A DNA stretch of 64,000 nucleotides from Myxococcales bacterium (GCA_016794465.1 JAEUKA010000111.1:186001-250000); one strand, 5' to 3'; counted from the stretch's first letter, positions 48,743-57,270 are shown. The notes: a model not told the origin generated them from the letters alone. Numbers and translations: made by a program.

Positions 48743-50431
48743 ATGGTCGCAGCGCAGGCAGAGAATCCTTGGTGGCAGAAGACGACGGTCTACCAGATCT
48801 ATCCACGGTCGTTTTTGGATACCAATGGCGACGGAGTTGGCGATCTGCCCGGGATCTTGTCGAAGCTCGACTATCTCTGCGAGCTAGGCGTCGAGACGCT
48901 GTGGCTTACGCCGTTTTTCGATAGTCCGCAGCGTGATTTTGGTTACGACATTCGCTCGTATGGACAGGTCGCACCCGAGCACGGCACCTGGGCTGATTTC
49001 GACGAGCTGCTGGCGGCGGTGCATGGGCGCGGCATGCGGCTCGTGCTCGACATGGTGCTCAATCACACCTCTGACCAGCATCCCTGGTTTCGCGAGGCGC
49101 TGCGTCGACAGGACAGCCAAGAGCGCGACTTTTATATTTTTCGGCCCGGTCGTGGAAAAGACGGGCGTCTGCCGCCGAACAACTGGCGCTCGATGATTGG
49201 TCCGCGTGGCTGGCATCGTGATCCGGCGAGCGGCGAGTGGTATTTCGCGAGTTTTTTGCCGTTTCAGCCCGATCTCAACCACCGCAATCCCAAGGCCCAG
49301 CAGGCGATGCTTGCGATCATCGAGGGCTTTCTGCGCAAAGGCGTTGATGGGCTGCGGCTCGATATCTTCAATGCGCTATATAAGGACGCCGGGTTTTTGA
49401 ACAATCCGCCGTCGCTGCGACCGCTTCCGAGCGAAGACAATGCCGACGGATTTTTTCAGCGCAACCGCTACACCATCAACCATCCCGATAGCATTGCCTT
49501 TGCGCGCAAGCTGCGAGAGTTCGTCGACAATATTCCCGGCGGACCGCGATTTCTCGTCGGTGAGGTCTTTGGTCCACCAGCCCTTCTGCGGGCCTACTGC
49601 GGCGAGCGGGGCGACGGACTCAATCTGGTGTTTCTGTTCAAGAGCCTGCGCACCGAGTTTTCGGCCTCGGCATTTCACGATCTGATCGCTGAATACGAGC
49701 GAGAGTTTCCGTCGCCGCTTTTGCCAACCTGGGTGCTCGGGAACCACGATCGTGCCCGCTACATCGAGCGTGTCGGCGATGATCCGCGACGAGCGAAGGT
49801 CCTGGCGACACTGCAGCTGACGGCGCGCGGGGTGCCATTTCTGTATCAAGGGGAGGAGATCGGACTGACCAACCTCGATCTGCCGATTTCCTCGGCGCTC
49901 GACCCGCTGGCGCATACCTACCGCTTTGTTCCGCCGTGGCTGCAGCGACGACTGCGGCGCCAAGGGGTGCTGATCAACCGCGATGAGTGTCGGACGCCGA
50001 TGCAGTGGTCAACTGCCGACAACGCGGGTTTTTCGCCGCCGGGGACGCGGCCATGGCTGCCGGTGCATCCAAACTATCCGTGGACGAACGTCGCCGTGCA
50101 GCAAGCCGATTCTCAGTCGCTGCTCTCGCACTACCGGAGCCTGCTCAAGCTGAGGCGGCAGCTTCCGTCGCTGCACGCGGGCAGCTTGACGCTGTGGCAT
50201 CCGACCAACTTGCCGCACAGCGTGCTCGGTTACCGTCGCCAGAGCGGCAGCGAGTCGGTCGATGTGCTGCTCAACTTTGCGCCTCGGATCGTCGAGGTAT
50301 CGCTGCCCGAGCCGCGTCAGAAGCTCTATTCAACCCATCAGGAATCGCTGCTACTCGACGGCAGGCGGCTGCGATTGCGTCCGCTCGAGTGCGTGATCTT
50401 GACTTCCCCGTCGCAAGGAGTGGGTCCATGA
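48743..50431 (+). CDS. GH13 alpha-glucosidase / oligo-1,6-glucosidase-like
   Basis: A 562-residue GH13 enzyme. WWQKTTVYQIYPRSFLD at the start, region I DMVLNHTSDQH, region II GLRLDIFNAL (nucleophile Asp207), region III FLVGEVFG (acid/base Glu274), and region IV LGNHDRAR (Asp336). The QIYPRSF and HTSDQHPWF sequences fit the oligo-1,6-glucosidase/alpha-glucosidase/trehalulose branch; no signal peptide, so cytosolic hydrolysis or transfer of alpha-glucosyl oligomers. ATG 48743, GTG one codon upstream. The stop overlaps the next ATG (ATGA). Confidence 0.9.
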   Translation: MVAAQAENPWWQKTTVYQIYPRSFLDTNGDGVGDLPGILSKLDYLCELGVETLWLTPFFDSPQRDFGYDIRSYGQVAPEHGTWADFDELLAAVHGRGMRLVLDMVLNHTSDQHPWFREALRRQDSQERDFYIFRPGRGKDGRLPPNNWRSMIGPRGWHRDPASGEWYFASFLPFQPDLNHRNPKAQQAMLAIIEGFLRKGVDGLRLDIFNALYKDAGFLNNPPSLRPLPSEDNADGFFQRNRYTINHPDSIAFARKLREFVDNIPGGPRFLVGEVFGPPALLRAYCGERGDGLNLVFLFKSLRTEFSASAFHDLIAEYEREFPSPLLPTWVLGNHDRARYIERVGDDPRRAKVLATLQLTARGVPFLYQGEEIGLTNLDLPISSALDPLAHTYRFVPPWLQRRLRRQGVLINRDECRTPMQWSTADNAGFSPPGTRPWLPVHPNYPWTNVAVQQADSQSLLSHYRSLLKLRRQLPSLHAGSLTLWHPTNLPHSVLGYRRQSGSESVDVLLNFAPRIVEVSLPEPRQKLYSTHQESLLLDGRRLRLRPLECVILTSPSQGVGP

Positions 50432-52131
50432 AAATGGCTACGGAACGGTCTTATACTGCGCTCATGAAGCGACCTCTGCTTGCCGTTTCGATCGGGATGA
50501 TTCTTGCGCATACCTCGTCGGTCAGCGCGGACCCAACTTGTCGCGGTGTCGAGGTTCGTTTTACGCCCCAAGGGCTGCCGGCCAAGAGCGGTCGCGAGGA
50601 GCTTCGTCCCCAGATCGCGGTCTGGATCGAAAAGAAGGACGGGAGCTTTTTGACCGATCTGTTTGTGACGCGCTCGATCGGCATGCTCGGTCTTGGCAAT
50701 CGACCCGGGCAAGCGTGGCTGAAGAGCGACTTTCGCTGGCCGTATGGTCGTCGTCCGCAGAGCCTTCCGGTGTGGGCTCACCGTCGTGGCAAGACCTATG
50801 GCTACGTGATGATGGGCGGGAAGTGTTCACCGACCTGTCCACCCGATTTTCAGGGCTCGCCGTCTGATGATGACAACACGGTTGCCTATCACGGACCGGT
50901 ATCGTCGACGGAGAACTACTACTGCTCACCGTCGGGTTGGCGCACCCAGAGGATGAACGGCGTCGACGTGGTCAGCTGCGCATCGGCTTTTTACGGCAGC
51001 AAGGGTTATTACGCCGCCGGCAAGAAGTCGCCGTATCCGCCGCGTGCCGATCTTTCCGTCGTCGGAGGCAATGACAGTCCAGACGTAAAGCGCTTTTCCC
51101 TTGACAATGATGTCGCTGCCGTCTCGGGAGCGACGCCTGCGAATGGCAAGCTCATCGATCCGATCCGCTGGTACGCCGATTCGCTGATTCCTGACGCTGA
51201 CTACGACCTGTATGTCGAGGTAGGTATCGAGGGTGACTTCAACGCGTACTGGCCGCCGGGCAAAGCCACTCCAGAGCCGCACGCCGAGTGGGATCACCTT
51301 GGCAAAGATCCATTTGGCCAGCCGAGCATCGTCTACAAGGTCCCGTTTCGACTCGACCAGAGCGGTCGCATCGCCACCGTCACCGAATATGCCGGCTACA
51401 GCGACTACAAAGGCGAGAGCGGCACGATCAATCCGCCCGACATGACCATCAGTCAGAGCGGTGGCTCGGGCGCCGATCGGCTTGCTCAGACGACCGACAG
51501 CAACGGAACCTGGCGCGTCAAGGTCGCGGTCACCCCCTGCGATCCAGGGATGTGCGAGATGCCGCAGACCCCGAGCAAGCTGCAGTTCAAAGAGATCACC
51601 GACACCACGTTCCGGCTCGACTTCCAAGTACCGATGGGAGCACCGGCGGCGGAGTATCGGGTCCGCTATCAGAACACGGGTCCGATCACAGCCGAAAACT
51701 TTGCCCGTGCGCTGCCTGCTCCGTCGGCAAACCTGGGACCGCCGGGATCGATGGTGGGAGCGCAGATTGTCGGCCTGCTGCCCAAGACCAAGTACTACCT
51801 GGCGGTGCAGCCGGTGAGTCGCTGTGGATCGCCGGGGCCGCTTGTCACCGCCGAGATTGATACCTCGAGTGCGAACTTTACGACGCTGACTGGCTGCTTT
51901 ATCGCCACTGCCGCGTTCGGCTCGGAGCTGGAGCCCGAGGTCCACCTGCTGCGGCGCTTCCGCGATCGCTATCTGGTCAGCAATCCGCTCGGGCAGACGC
52001 TGGTGGGCAGCTATTACACGCTCAGTCCGGGTCTTGCGCTGCTCGTCTCGCAACATGAGCCGGTGCGACAGCTGGTCCGTGACGGCTTGCTGCCGGTGGT
52101 GCGCGCGCTTCACGTCGCGACGGGTCTGTAG
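50428..52131 (+). CDS. Exported protein with fibronectin-III-like domain and CFI-box C-terminus
   Basis: A 567-residue exported protein. The ATG at 50428 follows AAGGAG and overlaps the glucosidase stop (ATGA); signal peptide cleaved near VSADP. A Cys-containing domain covers about 40-190 (CSPTCPPDFQG). An Fn3-like domain (FRLDFQVPMGAPAAEYRVRY, GLLPKTKYYLAVQPVSRCG) precedes the end. The C-terminus is a CFI-box (GCFIATAAFGSELEPEV, Cys490), a tail found on many exported bacterial proteins and probably membrane-associated. Role unknown; the open frame upstream is only a shadow of the glucosidase. Confidence 0.75.
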   Translation: MKMATERSYTALMKRPLLAVSIGMILAHTSSVSADPTCRGVEVRFTPQGLPAKSGREELRPQIAVWIEKKDGSFLTDLFVTRSIGMLGLGNRPGQAWLKSDFRWPYGRRPQSLPVWAHRRGKTYGYVMMGGKCSPTCPPDFQGSPSDDDNTVAYHGPVSSTENYYCSPSGWRTQRMNGVDVVSCASAFYGSKGYYAAGKKSPYPPRADLSVVGGNDSPDVKRFSLDNDVAAVSGATPANGKLIDPIRWYADSLIPDADYDLYVEVGIEGDFNAYWPPGKATPEPHAEWDHLGKDPFGQPSIVYKVPFRLDQSGRIATVTEYAGYSDYKGESGTINPPDMTISQSGGSGADRLAQTTDSNGTWRVKVAVTPCDPGMCEMPQTPSKLQFKEITDTTFRLDFQVPMGAPAAEYRVRYQNTGPITAENFARALPAPSANLGPPGSMVGAQIVGLLPKTKYYLAVQPVSRCGSPGPLVTAEIDTSSANFTTLTGCFIATAAFGSELEPEVHLLRRFRDRYLVSNPLGQTLVGSYYTLSPGLALLVSQHEPVRQLVRDGLLPVVRALHVATGL

Positions 52132-52209
52132 TCACACGCGAGCTCGCGGCAGCTTGGGCGGCAGCTTGGGCGGCTTGCGAAGTTGCGGTAAGCGGCGAGG
52201 GGATTCGCT

Positions 52210-54369
52210 ATGCTGCCGAGGATGTCTGGCCCTGCTCCCGCCCACAATCCTGCACAAGCCGATTCCGCGCCTGCTGCTCCGTCGAAGGCTTCGCCACTGC
52301 CGCGTCCTCGTCGCTCGGGAGCGCTGCCGCAGTTTCTAGAGCCGCTGCTCGCGAGTACCTGGGGTCGCCTGCTGCTGTCGATCCTGTCGGGGACGCTGCT
52401 GTTCCTGTCGTGCGCCGACTTTGATATCTGGCCGCTGTGCTGGATTGGACTGGTGCCGCTGCTCTGGGTGCTCCTCGACGATGATGGGCAGCCTCGGACC
52501 AGACACCCGTTTTTCTACGGCATGGTCACCGGCATTTTTGCCAACGGCGGCGGCTTCTACTGGATTGTTGGACTCTTGCAGCGCTTCGGACACCTGCCGT
52601 GGATTGTCGCGGCGCCGCTGTTCCTGCTGCTGGTCGCGTATCAGGCGCTGACGTTTGGGCTGTTTGCGGTCATCGTGTGCCGGCTGCGGATGCACATCGG
52701 CGTCAAAGTGACGTGGCTGGCGCCGCTGGTGTGGGTCGCCTGCGAGCTGTGTGTCCCTTACGTTTTCCCGTGGTATCTGGCGATTACCCAGGCCTGGGTG
52801 CCGACGGTGATTCAGGTTGCCGACATCACCGGGCCGCTCGGGGTGAGCTTCCTGCTGGTGCTGTCGAATGGCGCGCTGTTTGATGTCCTGCATGCGCTCG
52901 GGCGGGCGAAGTCGGGGCGACGGCTGCGGGCTTTTCTGGGAACGCCACTAATGGCGGTGGGAACGATTGTGCTCAGCCTGGCCTATGGCACGGTGCGGAT
53001 TCATCAGGTCGATGTGCAGAGGCAGAGTGCCGAGAAGCTGCGCGTCGGCGTCGTGCAGGCCAACGTCGGCATTCACGAGAAGTTCGTCCCCGGGCTGCGT
53101 GAACAGCAGCATGCCCTTCATCTGTCGCTGAGCCAGGAACTGACAAAGCAGGGCGCTGAGCTGATTCTCTGGCCCGAGTCGTCCTATCCCTACCCGCTGC
53201 TGCGTCCGGTGAGCGGCGACTTTCCCGAGAGCGATGCGCGCAAGGTGCAGCGTGGATTTCAGACCCCGATCGTCTTTGGCGCCCTGACCGCACAGCGCGG
53301 CTCCGATGGTGACTTAGAGATTTTCAACACCGCCGTGATGTTTGACAAGGACGGCAAGACCGCTGGCACGTTCGACAAAAACTTCCTGCTCATCTTTGGC
53401 GAATATCTGCCGTTTGCTCACGAGCTTTCGTTTCTGCGCGAGGCGATTCCGGCGATCTCGAACTTCTCACGCGGCACCGAAACCACGACCTTCCCGATCG
53501 ATGTTCGGGGCAAGCGGTACTCGCTCGGGCCGATGATCTGCTACGAGGACATCATTCCGGCGTTTGGGCGACGGCTGTTTGCGGACAAAAATCCGCCCAA
53601 CTTAATGGTCAACATCACCAACGATGCCTGGTTTGGTGCGACCTCGGAGCCGTATGAACACCTGGCGCTGGCCGTGTATCGTGCCGTCGAGCATCGCGTC
53701 GAGCTGGTGCGCGCGGTTAACACCGGAGTGTCGGCCTTCATCGATGCAGCGGGCCGGGTGTACCAAAAAGGGCCGTCGGTGGACCCGCAGCTACAGCCCG
53801 ATGCCAAGCCGGTGACGCTGCTCGGTGACATGGCGCTGCTCTCGGCGGGAGGTCTGTATCAGCGACTCGGCGAGAGCTTTGGCTTCCTGTGCCTGATCTT
53901 GGTGATGCTCTTTGGTGCGCTGTCGCGGCAGCGAGCGGGCGCGCCCCTGCGGTTAGGACTGCTGGTAGGTGGCTCGCTGGTGCTACATGCCGTGGTGGTC
54001 GTTGGTGGGCTGCTTGCACCAAGTGGCGTCAAGGCGCTCTATGCCGTGCTGCTTCACCGAGGCGACAACGCACTGCCCGAGGCGCTTGCTTTTGCGGCGA
54101 GCTGGCAGCTGCTGCTCCTACTCGCGGTGACTTCGCTGGGACTCGGCATCTACTGTGGCCGTCAGCGTCGCAAGCGCGCGCCGAAGCTGGAGCTGTGTGG
54201 AGCCATCTGTGCCACCACCGTGCTGCCGGTTTCCATGCTGGGCCGGATGGAAGGAAACACCGGTGCGGTCGTCATCGTCGGCGGACTGTGTGTGGTGGCG
54301 GCGCTTCTCGGACTGCGGTTGTCGTCGCTGCGTCGCGGCAAGGCTCCTGAGGAACCGACTTCCACGTAA
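52210..54369 (+). CDS. lnt: Apolipoprotein N-acyltransferase with extended C-terminal membrane domain
   Basis: A 719-residue Lnt (E. coli: 512). N-terminal multi-TM domain, then a nitrilase-type periplasmic domain with the triad Glu323 (LWPESSYPYP), Lys390 (GTFDKNFLLIF) and Cys444 (GPMICYEDIIP). Lnt N-acylates the lipidated Cys of apolipoproteins. The spacing (67 and 54 residues) is close to E. coli (68 and 52). After the nitrilase domain, where E. coli has one TM, ~190 residues carry about four more hydrophobic segments. The ATG at 52210 or at 52222 may be the start. Confidence 0.92.
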   Translation: MLPRMSGPAPAHNPAQADSAPAAPSKASPLPRPRRSGALPQFLEPLLASTWGRLLLSILSGTLLFLSCADFDIWPLCWIGLVPLLWVLLDDDGQPRTRHPFFYGMVTGIFANGGGFYWIVGLLQRFGHLPWIVAAPLFLLLVAYQALTFGLFAVIVCRLRMHIGVKVTWLAPLVWVACELCVPYVFPWYLAITQAWVPTVIQVADITGPLGVSFLLVLSNGALFDVLHALGRAKSGRRLRAFLGTPLMAVGTIVLSLAYGTVRIHQVDVQRQSAEKLRVGVVQANVGIHEKFVPGLREQQHALHLSLSQELTKQGAELILWPESSYPYPLLRPVSGDFPESDARKVQRGFQTPIVFGALTAQRGSDGDLEIFNTAVMFDKDGKTAGTFDKNFLLIFGEYLPFAHELSFLREAIPAISNFSRGTETTTFPIDVRGKRYSLGPMICYEDIIPAFGRRLFADKNPPNLMVNITNDAWFGATSEPYEHLALAVYRAVEHRVELVRAVNTGVSAFIDAAGRVYQKGPSVDPQLQPDAKPVTLLGDMALLSAGGLYQRLGESFGFLCLILVMLFGALSRQRAGAPLRLGLLVGGSLVLHAVVVVGGLLAPSGVKALYAVLLHRGDNALPEALAFAASWQLLLLLAVTSLGLGIYCGRQRRKRAPKLELCGAICATTVLPVSMLGRMEGNTGAVVIVGGLCVVAALLGLRLSSLRRGKAPEEPTST

Positions 54370-54384
54370 CTGCGAACTATCGCC

Positions 54385-54414
54385 TTGTCATGCGCGGACC
54401 GATTTGGCTATAGT
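54385..54414 (+). promoter_or_regulatory. Promoter of the tRNA-Ala gene
   Basis: TTGTCA (54385-54390), an 18-bp spacer and TATAGT (54409-54414); predicted start near 54421. Confidence 0.65.
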
Positions 54415-54425
54415 CTCCAGCACTT

Positions 54426-54555
54426 CAGCCGTCCGCCCGATCTTGCGAAAGCGAGGTCTGTTTTTGCGGGGGAATAGCTCAGTTGGTAGAGCACCGGCTT
54501 TGCAAGCCGGGTGTCGTGGGTTCGAATCCCATTTCCTCCACCGGGCGGACGGCTG
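54426..54555. repeat. 14-bp perfect inverted repeat flanking tRNA-Ala
   Basis: CAGCCGTCCGCCCG (54426-54439) and its exact complement CGGGCGGACGGCTG (54542-54555) bracket the tRNA. The 5' arm starts about 5 nt after the predicted transcription start, and the 3' arm begins 2 nt after the discriminator base. The pre-tRNA could close into a long stem with the tRNA in the loop. The 3' arm also lies 1 nt beyond the stop of the convergent secreted-protein gene. Confidence 0.92.
54468..54540 (+). tRNA. tRNA-Ala (anticodon TGC)
   Basis: Cloverleaf by eye: acceptor GGGGGAA/TTCCTCC with G3-U70, the alanine identity pair; D-arm GCTC-AGTTGGTA-GAGC; anticodon arm CCGGC-TTTGCAA-GCCGG (anticodon TGC); T-arm GTGGG-TTCGAAT-CCCAT; discriminator A. 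The genome continues CCG, so CCA is not encoded. Confidence 0.97.
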
Positions 54556-54556
54556 A

Positions 54557-55120
54557 TTAGTTGTCTCGGCCGATTCGCTCAAGACGCTTGGCGCGAGGTC
54601 CTTTGTCGGGACGCGGGTCAGTCTTCAGTTCGATCGGTCGGCGTGGTGGCGGCTGGACCATCGGCGTACTCGGTGGATGAGCGGGCTCGCGCTTGCTGGC
54701 TTCCCGAAGCTCCTTGGCGGTCGCGCGCAGATCTTGTCGCAGAGCTTCCAGGTTGCGTCGCTCTCCCGGCGGTGGCGCTGGTCGGGGGTCCCGTTCTTCA
54801 CTTCGGCCTGCGGGAACCACTCCCTCGCGCAGCTGCGTCGGTGTGAGGGTTCGCAGCGGCTCTTTGGGCGTCGGTGGATTCGCTGGCTGCGGCTGACCTG
54901 TCGCGCCCTTTTGCGTCGGCAGCCGAGGCGCTTTGGCGGGATCATCGACAACCGTCACCGTCGAATAGGTTCGTACCTGCGGCGGTCGACCTCCGTCTTT
55001 CCCCGTTGGTGCGGCTGGCGGTGTGGCCGTCGGTGTCGGTGTGTCCGTCGTCTGCGCCACGGCTTTATCGACAGTCAGCGTGAGCAGGCACAAAGCGAGG
55101 AGGCTCTGGCGGACCTTCAT
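54557..55120 (-). CDS. Small secreted Pro/Arg-rich protein
   Basis: A 187-residue predicted exported protein. The ATG at 55118-55120 gives signal MKVRQSLLALCLLTLTVDKAVA (split around AVAQ). The mature part is rich in T, P, R and K (TPTPTATPPAAPTG near the front, PAPPPGERR, PPPRRPIELK) with one helical stretch (NLEALRQDLRATAKELREA). No known family. Its start overlaps the anti-sigma stop (ATGA), so it belongs to the ECF operon and is likely a periplasmic effector or sensor of that system. Confidence 0.7.
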   Translation of the reverse strand: MKVRQSLLALCLLTLTVDKAVAQTTDTPTPTATPPAAPTGKDGGRPPQVRTYSTVTVVDDPAKAPRLPTQKGATGQPQPANPPTPKEPLRTLTPTQLREGVVPAGRSEERDPRPAPPPGERRNLEALRQDLRATAKELREASKREPAHPPSTPMVQPPPRRPIELKTDPRPDKGPRAKRLERIGRDN

Positions 55121-55824
55121 GACGGAACGACCTCGAGCAGGACTTCGTGTCGGACCATGACATCGCGGCCACGAGCCTGGGCGGTGACGCGATAGCGACC
55201 GGGACGAACCCCACGAATGGCGACGGGAACTGGATTCGAGCCGATGGCCAGCGAGCCGCGCCACGCGATGTGCCTCTCTGGAATGGCGTTGCCACCGTCG
55301 ACAAACTCAAGCTCTCTGGGGAGGTTGATCTCGAAATCGACTTCATCGACGGACACATCGGCCACAAAGTCAAGCTGTACGACGGCGACACGATGGCTGG
55401 GAATCCGGAACGATGCCGCGATGGCCGAGTCGGGAACGAACACTGCCGCCGTCGATTCTTTGTGCTTGCGCAGCGGCAATAGCAGCACCAGAACGACGCA
55501 CACCGCCAGCGCTGCCGACGCAAACAGCCGAGGACCGCTGTCCAGGCCCAGCCGCTCTAGGCGCCACCACAGTCGGGTCAGCAGCGGAATCCGGGGCGGC
55601 GGCTCCACCAGCAAGCGCGCATGGAGCTTGCGTTGAAAGTCCGCTGGCACCGTTACGTCCCGACCCAGCTCGCGGAGCAGTGAGCTGGTCCGCCGAAGCT
55701 GAGCCAGCTGGTCTTGGCAAGCCGGGCAGTCGGACAGGTGAGCCACTGCGGCAGCTCGACTATCACGCGACAAATCTCCGCTTGTGAGCGACGGGAGCAG
55801 CTCTGCACAGTCTGCGCACTTCAT
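55117..55824 (-). CDS. Anti-sigma factor with zinc-finger (ZAS-type) N-terminus and one TM
   Basis: A 235-residue membrane anti-sigma factor. N-terminal zinc-binding motif with HLSDCPACQ (HxxxCxxC) and MKCADCAELLPSLTSG. One TM at about residues 100-117 (LFASAALAVCVVLVLLLPL) separates it from a periplasmic beta-rich domain (VAVVQLDFVADVSVDEVDFE). It should hold the ECF sigma factor at the membrane until an envelope signal releases it. ATGA overlaps both the sigma gene upstream and the secreted-protein gene downstream. Confidence 0.85.
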   Translation of the reverse strand: MKCADCAELLPSLTSGDLSRDSRAAAVAHLSDCPACQDQLAQLRRTSSLLRELGRDVTVPADFQRKLHARLLVEPPPRIPLLTRLWWRLERLGLDSGPRLFASAALAVCVVLVLLLPLRKHKESTAAVFVPDSAIAASFRIPSHRVAVVQLDFVADVSVDEVDFEINLPRELEFVDGGNAIPERHIAWRGSLAIGSNPVPVAIRGVRPGRYRVTAQARGRDVMVRHEVLLEVVPS

Positions 55825-56498
55825 GATCTTTTTCCTTCGACCAAGCAGCCCTGTTCTAGAAGTACGTTTCGCAGCGCCTCGCGTCCGCGATTCAGTCGCG
55901 ACTTCACCGTACCGACCGGCGTATCAATGATCGACGCCACCTCTTCGTAGCTCATCCCTTGCAGGTCGGCCAGTACCAGCACACTGCGATACGCCTCGGG
56001 AATCTCTGCCAGAGCGCTCCACAGCTGCGACTTTCGTTCATGCGCCAGCAGCTGCGCTTCGGGATTCCGCTCGGTGGTTTCTCCCATATCGCGCTCGGGT
56101 GTTCCGTCGAGAGGCTGCTCACGCTTGCGCTCTTTGCTGCGACGGCTCTTGGCGTGATCGAGGACGATGTTGCGCACGATGCGAAACATCCAGGTCTGCA
56201 GCGACGACTGGAACCGAAAGCCACCGAGCGACCGATAGATCCGCAGCATGGCGTCTTGGGCTACGTCGCTGGCATGCTCGGGGTCGCTGACGAAGGCGCG
56301 TGCGAAGCTCAAGATCTTGCTTTGGTACATCGTCATCAGGCGCTCAAAGGCTGCGATGTCACCTCGCTGGGCTTGGCTGATGAGCGCGGCAAGCTCGGGG
56401 CCCACGAGCGGTTCGTCAGTCACGCGAGGCTCCGGCTCGGCTGCGTTGGCGGCGGCGTGGGACCGGTCACGGGAAGCAAGGCGCAGGACGGCATCCAT
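55821..56498 (-). CDS. ECF (sigma-70 family) RNA polymerase sigma factor
   Basis: A 225-residue sigma-E-like ECF factor. Sigma2: FERLMTMYQSKILSFARAF, DAMLRIYRSLGGFRF and TWMFRIVRNIVLDH; sigma4: LAEIPEAYRSVLVLADLQG with MSYEEVASIIDTPVGTVKSRL. It directs RNA polymerase to GGAAC/CGTC-type promoters. The ATG at 56496-56498 is chosen because a GGAAC-N17-CGTC promoter lies just upstream; the open frame beyond it covers that promoter and is not conserved-looking. A ~45-residue tail before sigma2 is unusual but mild. Confidence 0.92.
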   Translation of the reverse strand: MDAVLRLASRDRSHAAANAAEPEPRVTDEPLVGPELAALISQAQRGDIAAFERLMTMYQSKILSFARAFVSDPEHASDVAQDAMLRIYRSLGGFRFQSSLQTWMFRIVRNIVLDHAKSRRSKERKREQPLDGTPERDMGETTERNPEAQLLAHERKSQLWSALAEIPEAYRSVLVLADLQGMSYEEVASIIDTPVGTVKSRLNRGREALRNVLLEQGCLVEGKRS

Positions 56499-56513
56499 GG
56501 AATCGCTGATAGA

Positions 56514-56539
56514 GACGAGAGCGTCATGGTCTGGGTTCC
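56514..56539 (-). promoter_or_regulatory. ECF-type promoter driving the sigma operon
   Basis: On the minus strand GGAAC (56535-56539), a 17-bp spacer, CGTC (56514-56517); predicted start about 10 nt before the sigma ATG. It implies autoregulation. Confidence 0.65.
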
Positions 56540-56628
56540 AAGGCTTCGACCCAGAATAGGCCGAAGCGGGACAGGCAAGCGCATCCGGTAGTGCACAGTC
56601 AGAAATGTAGTCAACAAAACCGTCTTTT

Positions 56629-56648
56629 AATGTATTTTTTAATACATT
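56629..56648. promoter_or_regulatory. AT-rich palindrome between the divergent ECF promoters
   Basis: AATGTATT-TTTT-AATACATT: perfect 8-bp arms around a 4-nt T spacer, in a GC-rich neighbourhood. It could be an operator or a hairpin with a terminator-like appearance. Confidence 0.55.
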
Positions 56649-56668
56649 CCACTGGCTAGAAGTTTTCC

Positions 56669-56694
56669 GGAACAAAACCAGGACCACGTTCGTC
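56669..56694 (+). promoter_or_regulatory. ECF-type promoter for the exported Lys-rich repeat gene
   Basis: GGAAC (56669-56673), a 17-bp spacer, CGTC (56691-56694), identical in core and spacing to the sigma operon promoter on the other strand. Predicted start near 56701. Confidence 0.65.
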
Positions 56695-56757
56695 AGTGCA
56701 ACCGAAACGGACTTTGCAGCACGAAACTGAGACTCAGTCCAAGGGAGGAACCGAACA

Positions 56758-57252
56758 ATGCGCACCAACACCAAGACCGCTCTGACTGTCGCCATGGGAA
56801 TGCTGTTTGCCGCTCCGGCGGTATTTGCTCAAGGGGCTCCGGCTCCGGCGGCTCCAGCGGCTGCAGGCGCAGATGCGAAGGCGGGCAAGGCGGAAGTGAA
56901 GGCCGGCAACGCTGAGATCAAAGCCGACAAGGCGGCCATCAAGGCCGACAAGGCGGAGCTGAAGGCCGACCGCAAAGAGATCAAGGCCGATAAGGCCGAG
57001 ATCAAGGCCGATGCCAAGGCGCTCAAGGATGCGAAGGCCTCTGGAGACAAAGAAGCCATCAAGGGTGCCAAGGCCGAGCTGAAGGCGGACAAGGCGGAGC
57101 TGAAGAAGGATGTCAAGGAGATGAAGGCGGACAAAAAGGAGCTTCAGCAAGACCGCAAGGAGCTCAAGCAGGATGTCAAGGACGCCAAGCGCGACGCCAA
57201 AGACGCCAAGATGGACAAGAAGGACGCCAAGGCCGAGAAGCCGACCAAGTAG
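56758..57252 (+). CDS. Exported Lys/Ala/Glu heptad-repeat protein
   Basis: A 164-residue exported protein: signal peptide with cleavage near VFAQ, A/P-rich spacer, then about 130 residues of seven-residue units like IKADKAE, LKADRKE, LKQDVKD, a highly charged K/E/D/A single helix or coiled coil. ATG 56758 is preceded by GGGAGGA. A GGAAC-N17-CGTC promoter lies upstream, suggesting control by the neighbouring ECF sigma factor. It could act as a periplasmic structural or cell-wall-binding helix, similar in spirit to Lpp-like proteins; no homology is claimed. Confidence 0.75.
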   Translation: MRTNTKTALTVAMGMLFAAPAVFAQGAPAPAAPAAAGADAKAGKAEVKAGNAEIKADKAAIKADKAELKADRKEIKADKAEIKADAKALKDAKASGDKEAIKGAKAELKADKAELKKDVKEMKADKKELQQDRKELKQDVKDAKRDAKDAKMDKKDAKAEKPTK

Positions 57253-57270
57253 GCTTTCATCCGACCCTGC

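Noticed and set aside
49987..50427. N-terminal 147 codons of the CFI-box frame
   Set aside because: These overlap the glucosidase coding region in another frame; the real start at 50428 has a ribosome-binding site and signal peptide.
54541..54543. Encoded CCA end for the tRNA
   Set aside because: After the discriminator A the genome reads CCG, so CCA must be added after transcription.
56499..56795. N-terminal 99-codon extension of the sigma factor frame
   Set aside because: It overlaps both ECF-type promoters and the palindrome and lacks conserved sequence; the internal ATG at 56498 fits the promoter position.
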